A stretch of DNA of 64,000 nucleotides from Darksidea phi (Eukaryota; Ascomycota; Dothideomycetes; Pleosporales; Lentitheciaceae), in NCBI GenBank assembly GCA_030770425.1, contig JASJFT010000028.1:248001-312000 (forward strand), read 5' to 3'. The notes beneath the pieces were generated by a model. It did not search any database. It was given only the letters and a program-made list of their open reading frames with translations, and had not been told where the DNA came from. Both the position numbers and the translations under genes were made by a program. Position 1 is the stretch's first letter; each line of letters opens with the position of its first letter. Shown here in pieces: positions 1 to 11,016 of this stretch.

Positions 1-9
1 GATGAACAG

Positions 10-1442
10 ACTACTTTTCGCACGAAGCGAAAGTTAGGAAAGGCAATTCCTTGAAGGGGGCGGCGAAGTTCCTAAGCACGCCGGGGTTGATCAGTCTAGG
101 TGGTGGATTACCCTCTAGCGAATACTTTCCGTTCGAAGAGTTGAGTGTAAAGGTGCCTGCTGTGGGGCTCTTCTCGGAGCAAGAAACGAAGCAGTCGGGA
201 GTCGTCATAACAGCTGGAAAAAACGATCTTGCGAACAATAAATCCATCTTCGACATTGCTACCGCCTTCAACTATGGCCAGGGCTCTGGTGCAGCGCAGT
301 TGCTACGATGGGTAACGGAGCACACAGAGCTCGTCCACAACCCGCCATACGAGGATTGGCGTTGCACGATGAGTATAGGAAGTACGTCTGGTCTGGACAT
401 GGCACTGCGGATGCTATCCCGACCAGGCGATATGATGCTATCAGAAGCCTACACCTTCTCCGCCGCCGTCCAAACCGCCCTCCCTCTCGGCGTACGCATG
501 GCAGGCGTTCCTATCGACGCCGAAGGCCTACTTCCAGATGCTATGGACGATATACTCTCAAATTGGGATGTCAACGTACAAGGAGCACGCAAACCCCACC
601 TCCTCTACACCGTCCCCACAGGCCAGAACCCAACAGGGGCAACACAGGGCAAAGCCCGCCGCGAAGCCCTCTACGCCGTCTGCCAAAAACATGACATCTA
701 CATCATCGAAGACGAACCGTATTACTTCCTCCAAATGCAACCGTACACCGGTCCCAACGCACCCGACGTACCGCCTCCCTCTTCCCACACCGAATTCCTG
801 AAGTCCCTCGTCCCGAGCTTTCTGAGCATGGATGTAGACGGTCGCGTAATGCGCCTCGACTCCTTTTCTAAAGTCATCTCGCCCGGTTCCCGCATCGGCT
901 GGGTCACCGCGTCTGAGCAAATCATCGACAAATACACAAAGCACGCAGACGTATCGACGCAAAACCCCGCCGGCATGTCTCAACTCATCCTTTTCAAACT
1001 ACTCGACGAGCACTGGGGGCATGCAGGCTATCTCGACTGGTTGATCCATATCCGCATCCAATACACATCCCGTCGCGACGTCATTCTGCAGGCCTGCGAG
1101 AAATATCTGCCTAGGGAGATTGTAAATTGGAATCCGCCCATGGCGGGTATGTTTCACTGGATGCAGGTGGATTTCCGACAACACCCCGACTACCCCGAGA
1201 AGTCGATCGAAACCATCGAAGAGGAGATCTTTATGCGGGTCATCGATCACGGTGCTTTGGTCATGCGCGGAAGTTGGTTCTACGCCAACAGTGAAGACGC
1301 ACACGACACGCTCTTCTTCCGCGCGACCTATGCAGCAGCGCCCGCGGAGAAGATTGAAGAAGGCATCCGAAGGTTTGGCGAAGCGATCAGGGCGGAGTTT
1401 AAGCTAGAGAAGGGGGCGAACAAGAATTCGAATGGGCACTGA
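10..1442 (+). CDS. ARO8: Aromatic amino acid / 2-aminoadipate aminotransferase, 5' end missing
   Basis: This is a fold-type I PLP-dependent aminotransferase of the ARO8 group, which transaminates aromatic amino acids and 2-aminoadipate in the cytosol. The conserved N-terminal stretch KGNSLKGAAKF..GLISLGGGLPSSEYFPFE is present, followed by the substrate/PLP motif PTGQNPTG, the IIEDEPYY Asp/Tyr segment and the PLP-lysine motif LDSFSKVISPGSRIGW. The frame is open from base 6, and a likely 3' splice site (CAG, bases 7-9) begins the exon at base 10, so the first exon and the true start lie outside the window. The codon at 51 is TTG and is not the start. The visible part is about 477 residues and ends at the stop 1440-1442. 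The precise substrate cannot be told from sequence. Confidence 0.87.
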
Positions 1443-1891
1443 GAGGGTGGAGTTTACGATTTTGGGGGCTTAGCATGTCCGAATGCGTTCACATGAGTGA
1501 AGAAAAAACGATGTAGGGCTTAGAAAAGGAGAGTAAGCGGTTTGAAAAACTATGGCCACTGCCGGTTGCCTTTGCAATCTATGGAAGCATTTCATGCTTC
1601 GCGTCGCAAGGGAAACTAGGTTTGCTGGCGTCGGACATGACGGGTATTTCAGTCCGCGATCTAAGCATCACGCAGACTGCAACGCATTACATAGCTAGCA
1701 ACACCATATGCTCGAAATCTTCGATTCGCAGTCCCTAGCCCTACTTTGAAGGTATTGCACAAGAATATTTTCGACCATCGTCGCCCAGAACGCCCAACCC
1801 ATCTTCCGCTTGATGTGAGCATGCTCTGCCATTTTCCGCAGCCCCTGAAACCGGTCGTTCAACGGCCATTCGCACACCTTCATCTTCTCCC
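1443..1891. other. Intergenic region between convergent genes
   Basis: This 449-base stretch separates the 3' ends of the aminotransferase and OST2. It presumably holds both 3' untranslated regions; I see no gene in it. Confidence 0.5.
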
Positions 1892-2437
1892 TCAGTTGAT
1901 GAAGTTGATGCAGAAGAAGTGTAGAAGTAACGAGCCAAGGATGAAGTCTGCAAATGCCCGTTCATGCGAAATGCTTTCGAAGTGGGCCTTGTTCTCAGGG
2001 TTCGTTTGGATGCGGAGCGAGGCTGTGAGGACGAATTGGCCGACAGTTGCACTGAAGCCGGAGAGGAAGGCGTTGAAGGGCTGCAGTTGTACATCAGCAT
2101 TGATTGCCCAATGCACATCCTCATATTCTAAATGCCATGATTCGTACCGCCATTGGCGATGCAGGTACAGAAAAAGTTCCCGGTAGAGAAGGGGCAAGCT
2201 TACAAAGTTTCCAACAATGAGGCAGTAGAGGAATTGGAGCGCGCCCACCACAACCAAGAAAGCCATGAAGCTATCCAACAGCTTTACACGCTGCGGCGTC
2301 TTCTTCAGGTAATTGTTCCATACGCCCTGGACGATTTCTTGCGCATCTAGCGATCCGCTGGTCTTCGAACTGGCTCTCGCAGGGGTGCTCGTCGCCGGGG
2401 CGGTGGACTGTGCGGGATGGCGGGCTTTGGGCGGCAT
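1892..2437 (-). CDS. OST2: Oligosaccharyltransferase subunit OST2 (DAD1)
   Basis: OST2/DAD1 is a small, essential integral membrane subunit of the oligosaccharyltransferase complex, which transfers the glycan to asparagine in the ER. Exons are 2204-2437 and 1892-2080. Removing the intron 2081-2203 (GTAAGC donor, TGCAG acceptor, phase 0) joins VGNF to PFNAFLSGF, exactly the join expected from DAD1 (VGTFPFNSFLSGF). The product is 140 residues, with a Ser/Thr/Pro-rich N-terminus, the TPQRVKLLDSFM segment, three hydrophobic segments and the family ending SHERAFADFILGSLLLHFFCINFIN. The 123-nt intron is a multiple of three and has no stop, so the unspliced message would read as 181 residues. A divergent TMEM14 gene starts 354 bases away. 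Confidence 0.93.
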   Translation of the reverse strand: MPPKARHPAQSTAPATSTPARASSKTSGSLDAQEIVQGVWNNYLKKTPQRVKLLDSFMAFLVVVGALQFLYCLIVGNFVSLPLLYRELFLYLHRQWRYESWHLEYEDVHWAINADVQLQPFNAFLSGFSATVGQFVLTASLRIQTNPENKAHFESISHERAFADFILGSLLLHFFCINFIN

Positions 2438-2791
2438 CGTGGAGGCTGCTCTCGAAGTAGTGGGTCAAGAGAGATAGAGATTGAGGAAGCGGGGTCGAAC
2501 AATGGGTTTGAGCAGTTGTGGTAATTATCGGGAGCTTGAGGCCAGAGAGCAATCTGAGGTGGTCCGTGCGTGTAGAGTTGATGCCACGCTTGCGTTTCAG
2601 TGGTCCTGGCAGGGATGTGGATGGTCGGGGTTTCGGCGTTATGAAGGGAGCGATGATGGCATTCTAGAGCTCCCCGCTCGTAGTCTTGTCAAACATCGAT
2701 TCGAGAACCGTTACCACTGCCCTTAAATCAGTGCTTGGAAGCTACACGAAAACAATCGCATCTAAAACTTCGGGTTGAGGATTCAGCAGCA
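2438..2791. promoter_or_regulatory. Divergent upstream region of OST2 and the TMEM14 gene
   Basis: This 354-base gap separates two start codons facing away from each other, so it must hold both promoters. I see no TATA-like element that I would trust. Confidence 0.5.
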
Positions 2792-3326
2792 ATGGTAAGT
2801 GTTCACTGAGCATGTTGTCGGATGGAGCATGCAACATGCTGGCGTATACAACATCCTGAGGCATGGAGCTTCTACTAGGTACATGCTCACCACCTCCCGC
2901 AGGCACCTCTCAGCACCATCGGTCTCGTTCTCGGTGCCCTCACCGCAGGTGGCGGCATCACGGGCTACGCTCGCACCGGTTCCATTCCCTCCGTCGCAGC
3001 GGGTGTTACCGTCGGCACACTTGTACGTCCACCATTTCATACTCTCCAGGATGCCCTTTTAGATCTGGATCGATTCCAATAGGACCCGTTCTCTGCGGAC
3101 AATCGCGTACTAACGCCCAGCACAGTACATGCTCGGCGGCCTTCGCATCCGCAACCGCCAGCCTTACGGTGTCGAACTTGCCCTCCTCGCTTCGATTATC
3201 CTAGCTGGAAGCTCGATTCCGCGCGCGATCAAGACGCAGAAGCCGCTGCCGTTGGGCTTGAGTATCATGGCGGCCTATGGGCTGTTTGCTTTTGGGACTG
3301 CGTACGCGAATGGTAGGACGAACTAG
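2792..3326 (+). CDS. TMEM14 / UPF0136 family small membrane protein
   Basis: This is a 107-residue TMEM14-family protein with four hydrophobic helices; animal relatives act in the mitochondrial inner membrane (heme synthesis), while the role in fungi is not settled. The exons are 2792-2794, 2903-3022 and 3126-3326. The first coding exon is only the ATG: AATG is followed immediately by GTAAGT, and the acceptor CCCGCAG (ending 2902) leads in phase 0 into APLSTIGLVLGALTAGGGITGYARTGS. The second intron (3023-3125, GTACGT..CACAG) is also phase 0 and leads into YMLGGLRIRNRQPYG. The glycine-rich GGxxGYxxxGSxPS motif is the family mark. No other start fits, because the first intron contains stops in frame. 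Confidence 0.85.
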
Positions 3327-5063
3327 TGGGTCAAGAATGGGAAGGTTGAGAAAAGGACGGGATGGTAATTAAATATGTATACTAGGCACAACAACGGGTT
3401 ATGGTCTGAGATGGGATCGAGGCAGTGGAGCGGTGTTTGTGCGTACGAGAACTAGGTGCTAAACAACGCTTCGAAGGTGAGAGTAGTACGTGACTCTAGG
3501 GTATGAACTGCGCGTCCTTAGTTACAGAGCGTGTCGCGTTAATGTAAGACAGCGCCGCTTCCATCTAAAACTTTAAGTACGTTTGCCGTTCTAGATAAAC
3601 TTTGCCTTTTTTTGGCCGAAATCTTCAGATATAAGCTTGGCCTTGCTCCCTTCTTCGTCTTTATTCGACAGACTTTTCCTTGGCTTCTCATGCCACTAAA
3701 ACCAGCCAGCATGCACAGTCATCATAGAAGTTGTTGTTCAAACATTTACCGCAAGCGTATTGTAGAGATATCTCCGAGTTCTGAGCAGCACCGAGCCTCG
3801 ACTACGATCTCTGAAGTCGGTCCACGTGCCCGTGGACTTGTGTTCACGAAAAGGAACATGTAGCACTCGACATACCATCGGAGTCCATGAAATGTCTTCA
3901 ACCTCCTAGCACAGCTTTCTCGTCCACTCTCGAAGTTAGACTCAACGCTCCTCCGAATGCTCTAAGACTGCACGTCAGGCTAATGGTGTGAAGCGGTGTC
4001 AAACGACCATACTGCCAAAAGTATATTCGCAATCCGGGGTGAGGGGGGTTACAGTGGATGGATCGCGGACGATACCATGGAGTCATCAAAAGACTGGGGT
4101 ATTGCGATCAGATGTATTCTACCGCCTTCTTCTCTAGCGAAGCCCGAGACACCATTAGCTTCAAGAAATGGAGCTTAGGAAGAGCTGCGATTCACCACGC
4201 TAAGGGTTCAGAACGTGCCGTGCTTCTAGTTCATATGCGTTCTTCGTGCTCGAGTGTGTTCCTAGAAGGGTAATTCAGGCAGGCAAGCCGTCGATATCAA
4301 TAGAGCCAATGGTACGCTTTGACCTGTGAGATGAACTCATACGCACCCGGCAATAATTAGATATCGGAACGGCTAAGGGTGGAAGTGGTCGAGTGGCAGA
4401 TTTACTTACTCAGAAGCAAACCAAAAGCCGAAGAACGTGTTGGTCGGAATTGTGATTCTCAACCCAGAGACACAATACGGGAGAAATGCGCTTCTGGTTC
4501 ACGTCCTACGAAGCTGATCACTAGGCGCTTGAGTGAGGGTACTAGCTTTGCACAAGGTCTGCCACTGATTTTCCGTATCACTTCCATTTTCCTAAAAAGG
4601 CCCCGGCGCATGCTCAGTTGCGCGCGGTAGGGCTGTGCCGATGTCGGACGAGTCTTTGCATAGTCGATTTCGTAGCTCGTCGCTGTCGCTAACCCTAAGT
4701 CGTTGTACAAACCTTGGAATTCAAAGGTGGATGATAGAAGGGTTGGTGTACATTTTACTTGCATGAATATGTGGTATGTGCTTAGGGCGGAGCGAGCGAA
4801 GAGGGGTATTTACGCATTGCAAAACGCCAAGTTACGGACCGCTGGAGAAGACACTGCTTGGCCAAGAAGGGAGCTGAACGAGAAACTGAGAAGGGATAGT
4901 AGGTTTACTGCGATGGAGGGGAGCGCTACTGCTTCTCGAATGCCACCAAGTTGCATTTGCATAGGTCCAACTCTTCCTAATTCGGGTAGCCCTTACACTT
5001 TGCAGTCGGATTTTCCTCTAGATTTCTGCTACATGTGATGGGAACTTGATTCGTTTCGCCCGT
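3327..5063. other. Intergenic, no gene recognised
   Basis: These 1.7 kb lie between the TMEM14 gene and the end of the peptidase gene. Open frames here are at most about 110 codons, overlap each other on both strands and show no family resemblance, so I call none. No repeat or RNA gene was seen. Confidence 0.5.
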
Positions 5064-7240
5064 CTAGAGCCCATCAACAGGCCCGATCCTGTCCGCGCTA
5101 AACTGCGCAGCGCTATTTATCATGTCATGTACACGCTGTCCCAAATGACCCTTTCCGAAGTATTTGTTTCCTGCACTCCACACTTGCAGATCCCTCGCGG
5201 CATCCATCTCGTGCTCCATATTGTCCTGAGTCAAAAATGTTCCTTGCCCGAGCGATGGGTCGTAGAAGGGAGAGTTGGGGTCCGTGGAGTTAAGGGACAG
5301 CGGCGAGGTTGGAGGAATACACACCGTGTCCGTATCAGGCAGAGCGCCGGTTTGGAAGTACTCGCGAATGGCCTTCATCGTGCATGGAGTCGGTGTTGAG
5401 ATTGAGCAATGCCCGGCGCTGTCTTGCACAAGGACAACACTGCCTGGGAACCTGCTAGCCATGAGCCTTCCACTCTGGAGCGGCGTCACAGGATCAGCCG
5501 TATTGGAGACGAAGAGGATAGGGTGGCTCGTGTTGCCACCAAATTTCTCGTCGTCTCCAAATCTGTACACAGCTCTGATATCCCAGGCCGTACACTTCAT
5601 CCTGAGTATGGACCAGAGCGAACCTGCGGCGGGTGAAATGTCTTGAAGTAAATGCCAATATTGCTCAAAAGTATCTTGATCTATGCCTCTCTGATCGATA
5701 CCGTCTCCACAAAGGATTGCATCTTGTGGAACATCAGACCATAATACACTCCTGGCTGGGGATGGACAGGAGTAGATATGCTGGCTACGGAAAGCGCTTG
5801 CGAAGCTATCGAGGATTGCACCGCCTCCGTTTTCGACTGCTGAGAGGACATCGGCCACCAAGGTAAAAGCGAAAGCTGGCGTGTAAAGTGCAGCGAACAT
5901 GAGGTTCTTCAAGTCGGTGTAAGTGAAGAGCTCAGGGCCAAAAGGGGAGCTGATGGCTAAGGGGTGGTGGTAAATAGATTCGACAATCCTCTGGACGCGC
6001 TGCTCAATGTCCTCAGCACTGGACGTAGGCGTAGCGAGCGGGCAGCTCTCAGGACCAGACATGAGGCAGAAGGTATAGAATGAGCGCATGCATTTTTCGG
6101 AGTCATGGAGACTGCCTTGACTAAGCGCGTTATTGTAGTCGTGCACGTTGACAACACCGTCCAAAACTAGGCGGCCTACGCGGTCAGGAAACATGGAAGC
6201 AAAGGTCGCGCCCAAGTAGGTGCCGTACGAAAACCCCCAGTATTGGAGTTTGACAGACCCGCGTTCATAGCGGGTGGTCTCCGTTTTCGACTTGTTAGTT
6301 ACCCATTCGGCATGCTTCTCAGCGATTTCAAGCATGTCGCGTGCCACGGATGCAGTCGACATGTACTGTTTGATATCAGGGCCCCCCTCAGCTTCCATGC
6401 TCTGTTTACAAGATGTTCCAAAAGCATGGGTCATGGACCAAAGCCGACCAAGAGCAGCATCGGAGCTTTCAAGCGAACCCTCAGTACTTTCTCGAAGCCT
6501 CCAAGACCATGCTGAGGGACCATCCGGCATACACTTCGCTGCGGGCTCGGTAAAGGCAATACCCCTGGGATCAAATCCAAGAATGTCGTAGTACTTTCCG
6601 TCGGATTCTAGAGAATCATCTAGACGTGCTGTAGGGTCGATAATTGTTTGGATTTGTTCTCCAAAACCAAGTGCGGCTAAAACACCGGAACCTCCCGGGC
6701 CGCCGGGGTTGATGAGGACGGGGCCTCCATAACGGGGATCATTGACAGGGACCTTTGCTGGAAGTTTGGCGATTGCAATGCTGACAGAAGTGTTGGGATA
6801 TGTTCCGTTGAAGTAGTCGATGGGTACTTTCAATTTGGCGCATTCGAAGTCGTCGAAGCAGTGGTGGAATTCTAGGGTCTCTGTAGCTTCAATCTTGAGG
6901 GCTGTCAGTGAATGAAGGCGGATTTGAGGACGCCAGCAGTTCACAAGGAAACCCTTTTGTTCTTCGCCGAAACCAAGATGTAGACTGCCGTGCTCATAGG
7001 GCTGAAGATGCTAGAGTAAGGACCAGAAGCACTCACAGAATCCCAATCAAAGTCCACCTCACGCGCGACCTCACCATCTCCTCTGAGCCATCCCAGAATC
7101 ATCTGCCTGTTCGACTTCCAGCTAAGCAGGATAAGCAACGTAGCACCCACGGCCAACACCAGCCTCACTCTCCTCTTAATTTCCTGGCGGTTCTGCCGTC
7201 CTACCAAAGGCGTATACTCATCGTCTTTCCCGATATACAT
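5064..7240 (-). CDS. Membrane-anchored S33 alpha/beta-hydrolase peptidase (TAP-like)
   Basis: This is a tripeptidyl/prolyl aminopeptidase-like hydrolase of peptidase family S33. Exons are 7037-7240 and 5064-6893, giving 677 residues. The intron 6894-7036 (GTGAGT..CTCAAG) is chosen because it joins DFDWDS to IEATETLEFHHC, the spacing I expect from fungal relatives; the nearer CAG acceptor would break the frame. Residues about 25-42 (RLVLAVGATLLILLSW) form a single hydrophobic segment after a basic stretch, so a type II membrane protein is likely. The oxyanion motif NPGGPGGSG, nucleophile motif GFSYGT (Ser about 290), Asp in NTADPVTP and His in SAGHCS make the active site complete. A C-terminal TAP-like domain follows. 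The substrate is unknown. Confidence 0.85.
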
Positions 7241-8214
7241 GATGTTTTAACAACAAGTCGGAGTAGAAGGGGAAGCGGGGTTGTGGCGAGGTGATGCTGA
7301 GGCGTCTGAGTTGCGCTTGGCCGCTGCACCCATCTGAAACTGCGTAAGCGGTTACTCTGCCCTGTGCGCGAATTGGGACGATCCTTCTACCACCTCCAAA
7401 CCGGCTGCAATTCGTGCTCTTAAGCCATAAATTTAGATATCATTATTATCATGACTAAACGATCGGTTTTAACAGCGAAGTATAGAAGATACCACCTCTC
7501 ACCTGAATATTGTCTCCGTTACACAAGCGTGGTTGGCCTCAACGTACCCAAGGTACTCCATAGTCTTATCGTCAAGAAAGTACACAAACGAACGAATCTT
7601 CACGATAGTTGCATCATCGCTATGCTTGCACGAAGTCGCCTTAGAAGAGCAGTTTGGTTTGAGTTTGTACTGCAGTTTACTTTTTAGTCGGTCTGCAATC
7701 TCTTGTGCCCGGGCTGTCGATTCAATGTTCTGCTCTTAAGAAATGTATAAAGATCAATTTGTTGGCCAAAATTTTGGTTTTCTACGAAACATTTCAACTG
7801 ACAATTGCACGTGGATCTGATCATGGCGCGCTGAAGTATGAGAACATCTGAATCAACTTTTGATAGAGTCACCGGTACCTTGGTATCTGTCCATAAAGGA
7901 AGGCACCAACTGTAATGAGCGACAGGGTAACTAAAACAGTTCCGAAAGATCCAGTACAAAGTGGCAGAACGCCCTGATGGGTATCAATCTTCATCAGTTG
8001 CCGACCCAAGTTGCAATCTCCAATCCATCCTGCCCAAGACAATGAGGAATAGCAAAAGCTCATTGAGTCGTGAGCGCCCATTAAAGTATGGTAAAGTAAA
8101 GACAAGGTTTGAGGAAGAAGTCAACCAATTCTAGCACCTGCTGCAGCGAACTGGGGAGTGTAGTCTCAGCCACTGGAAGAGAGAACAACTCCGACCGTAA
8201 GAGGGACCGGATGT
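7241..8214. other. Intergenic, no gene recognised
   Basis: This stretch contains the upstream region of the peptidase gene and the 3' flank of the RRM gene. The only open frames are under 100 codons and unsupported. Confidence 0.45.
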
Positions 8215-9047
8215 CTACCACTGGCCACCACCTTGTCCACCTTCTTGCCCGCCATAGCTCTGGCCTTGACCTTGACCACCGTAGCCGCGGGGGGCGTAGC
8301 CGCCGCCACCGCCACCTTGCTGGTTGCCCCAGGATCCGCCACCGCCGCCGCCACCGTAGCCTGTTCATATCGTTAGAGCTGTTTTAGGACCAAGTTGCAC
8401 GCGATGCTTACCACCACGTCCACCACCATAGCCACCGCCTAGGACATGTTGGTAACGAAGTAGAAGGGAAGGTTATGCATGAGACTCACCTTGTCCACCG
8501 CCATAGCCTCCACCACCGCCGCCTCCACGGTATCCTCCATAGCCTCCTCCACGTCCACCACCGCCGCCACCGCCGGCACGGTCAGATGCTTTGTCGACGC
8601 GAATCGTGCGTCCGTCGAATCTACGACGTGTTACCACGACGGTCCCCGCGAGGCAGTATGCGAGCAAGTAGATTAGAAATCAGGGCACTTACTCGACGTT
8701 GTTCATGTTCTGCATCGCATTGTCGGCTTCCGTGTCCTGGGAGAAGCGAACGAAGCCGAACCCACGGCTACGGCCGGTGTCGCGGTCCTTAACGACGACC
8801 TGGGCGCGCGTCAGTATGATAGGGAAGGACGCATGGATCTTTACCGCCTCGGGTGCGCCCCGTGCGCGGGAGGCACGGGGGACGCTCGAGGCAGCGGGCG
8901 ACTCACGGCTTCTTCGACCTGGCCGAATTCCTCGAACTTCTGGCGCAGAGCCGTGTCGTCGGTGTGCCATGCAAGGCCACTGGTGGCGATTAGCACGGGG
9001 CTCCAAATGGCTGCGTGGTTTACTTACCCAATGAAGAGTTTGGACAT
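8215..9047 (-). CDS. Glycine-rich RNA-binding protein with one RRM
   Basis: This is a small RNA-binding protein of the GRP/CIRBP type, probably acting in RNA processing or stress response. Six exons fit in phase: 9028-9047, 8907-8979, 8693-8799, 8490-8620, 8412-8438 and 8215-8360, giving 167 residues. The RRM occupies residues 1-80: RNP2 is KLFIGGLAW and RNP1 is RGFGFVRF. The rest is nearly pure Gly with Tyr, Arg and Gln (RGGG/YGG repeats) and ends GGGQW. Every donor is GTRAGT/GTAAGC. The fifth exon is a 27-nt microexon coding only GGYGGGRGG, so it can be skipped without changing frame. Introns are 51, 51, 72, 107 and 48 nt. The start ATG is the first in frame with RNP2. Confidence 0.9.
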
Positions 9048-9627
9048 GATGTAGATCGAACGTAGCACTGAACGGTCTCAATTCGCGCACTCTCAAACTT
9101 GAACACTCGCAGGATACAAAACGCCTCATGACATGGTTGGTAGGGGAAGCAAGAACGCAGCGCTCGAAGGAAGGTCAGAGGTGGAGTTGGGCAGCAAAGG
9201 CCATGGTGGCACAAGAAGTGCAGGCGACAAGGAGCAGGATGACGGAACGAACATTTGATCTAGAGGCCTCGGCAAGCGTGAGAGCAGACGGCGTGTGCGA
9301 ATGCTGGGTCCGGGGCGGAGGAGAAGAGGCGAGGAGAGGCGAGGAGGAGAGGTTGCGACAAAGAGGCCGTGAGCGTACTGTGGAGGGCGAGTTGTGGAGC
9401 GGCGAGTCGAGAAGGTGGGGCAGCGAAAGGATGTGAGAGCGACCCCTCGACGAGATAAAGAGCGCTAGCTGTATCGAACACTTGGAGCAATCGCGACCGG
9501 GGCGAGAGCAGGCAGGGGCTTTCCGGGGGGGTAATAGAGCGGCAGGCGGCAGGACAGGCGACAGCCGGGTGAAGCAGGCGCGGGCGGGTTCCGGTCTCGG
9601 GGGGGGGGCGAAGATATTCCTAGGGAT

Positions 9628-9657
9628 GCAATGAAGCAATGATGCAATGATGCAATT
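9628..9657. repeat. Short tandem repeat, 8-base unit
   Basis: The unit GCAATGAT (first copy GCAATGAA) occurs three times and is followed by a partial fourth copy, upstream of the RRM gene. Confidence 0.8.
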
Positions 9658-10105
9658 CCACTGGATTCAATTGCAGAGACGAGGAGCGGCACTGGGGGAG
9701 GAGGGGGGGTATATTTTTCGAGGCAGACGCGAGAGTGCAGCCCTTTTTGTACGCTTGGTTGGGGGGGGGGGCATCCACACTGGCCTGGCTCCGTCCTAGT
9801 GTCGTCAGGTGGCTGGCCGCTCATGCTGGCGACATGCAGCGCCGTCTTAGCTTCACACGCGCGCAGCCCAATGGCGGCGCGAAGAAAGGTGGTGCCGTCG
9901 CGACTCTCCGGGGCGGCATGCAAACGCAGATATTGTGCATTTCGTGATAGGCCGGTCCGTGGCCGCGAGTTCTCGCGGGTAGCGCTCCCGCCTTGCGCGG
10001 AGACGCACCCTGGGCCGGGGGGCAGCGTCGACGCGCGAAAAAAGCGCCCGCGGCAGCGCAGGTGCAGCAGGGTGCAGCGCGATGGGCCAAAAAACAATGC
10101 TGCCG

Positions 10106-10155
10106 CGTGAATCCGCGTGAATCTGCGTGAATCTGCGTGAATCTGCGTGCATCCT
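10106..10155. repeat. Short tandem repeat, 10-base unit
   Basis: The unit GTGAATCTGC is repeated about four and a half times; the first copy has CCGC and the last GTGCATCCTG. The period is close to one DNA helix turn. It lies in the divergent region. Confidence 0.85.
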
Positions 10156-11016
10156 GCGCCGGGCATTGGACGCATGCGGTGGGGGAGGAGCCTTGCCGCT
10201 TATCAGCCGTCTCTATCAGGCGAAGTGTGGAGAGAGACGGCCCGTGCGCGCGGCCGCTCAGGCGCAAGCTGCGGCCACCACCCCCAGAGCCAGAGCGAGA
10301 GGGAGTGTCGCGCCGCGACGAGAATCCTCCGGCGACACGGCGCCGCGTCGAGCCCTGGGCGCTGGGCGCTGTGGTGCCCATTGAACCCAGCGCTCTTGAC
10401 CGGACCCGGCATTGCAGCGTCTCCTTCAATCTGCGGTGCGGACCGTGCAGCAGACTTGGTGTAGCCAATCACACGTCCGCATCGAAGCCTCAACCGCGAA
10501 GAAAACCACCGCCTCGCGGCCTGCAAAGCGACCCTCGAGAAGGTGCGCCGTCTCGTAGAGGCACCCGTCCGGCCCAGCTCGCCTCTCCACTCCGGAGCAA
10601 AAGGGCGGCTCGGAGCGTGGCCGTCCCTCCACCGTGCCTGCCCTCGACTGTGGTGCGAGCAACAGCAAGCGCACGCCCACCGTTGCTTCCCCCCTCCCCC
10701 TTCCCCCTCCCCCCGCCAGCATATGTCGACAGCTCGCCCACCATGCCCATCCCAATGCACCGTCATCTTCTCTCCCAGCCGTGCCCCCATCATGCTCTGT
10801 CTGTTCCACAGCACCAATCTCCATCCCCGACCGACGCCCCTTTCAGGCTTCTGACCGACTCTCCTATCGCCCCGGCGCCTCTGCTATGCTGTACGACGGC
10901 AGCTTGGCCCCACCGACCGGGACAGATCGGTGAAGTGCCCATTCCTCCAGACCCCTACGGCGGCCCGGCTCGCTCTATCCCCCCAGTGCCGGGTGCCATA
11001 AGCACCGCAGCCTAGC

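Larger units (their letters stand above)
9048..11016. promoter_or_regulatory. 2 kb GC-rich divergent upstream region with G-runs
   Basis: This region lies between the start of the RRM gene and that of the next gene on the plus strand. It is very GC-rich with strong strand asymmetry. Plus-strand G-runs occur at 9525-9531 (7), 9599-9608 (10), 9694-9709 (broken) and 9761-9771 (11), and a C/T-rich tract lies at about 10687-10715, which resembles fungal CT-rich promoter leaders. Long open frames on both strands (up to 290 codons) are a by-product of GC-rich sequence and are not called. Confidence 0.55.

Noticed and set aside
9465..10175. Minus-strand frame of 236 codons upstream of the RRM gene
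   Set aside because: GC-rich region in which several frames are open on both strands at once; composition is low complexity and no family motif is seen.
10137..11015. Plus-strand frame of 292 codons just before the polyQ gene
   Set aside because: It is Pro/Arg/Ser-rich by base composition, overlaps open frames in all other phases and runs into a CT-rich promoter-like tract.
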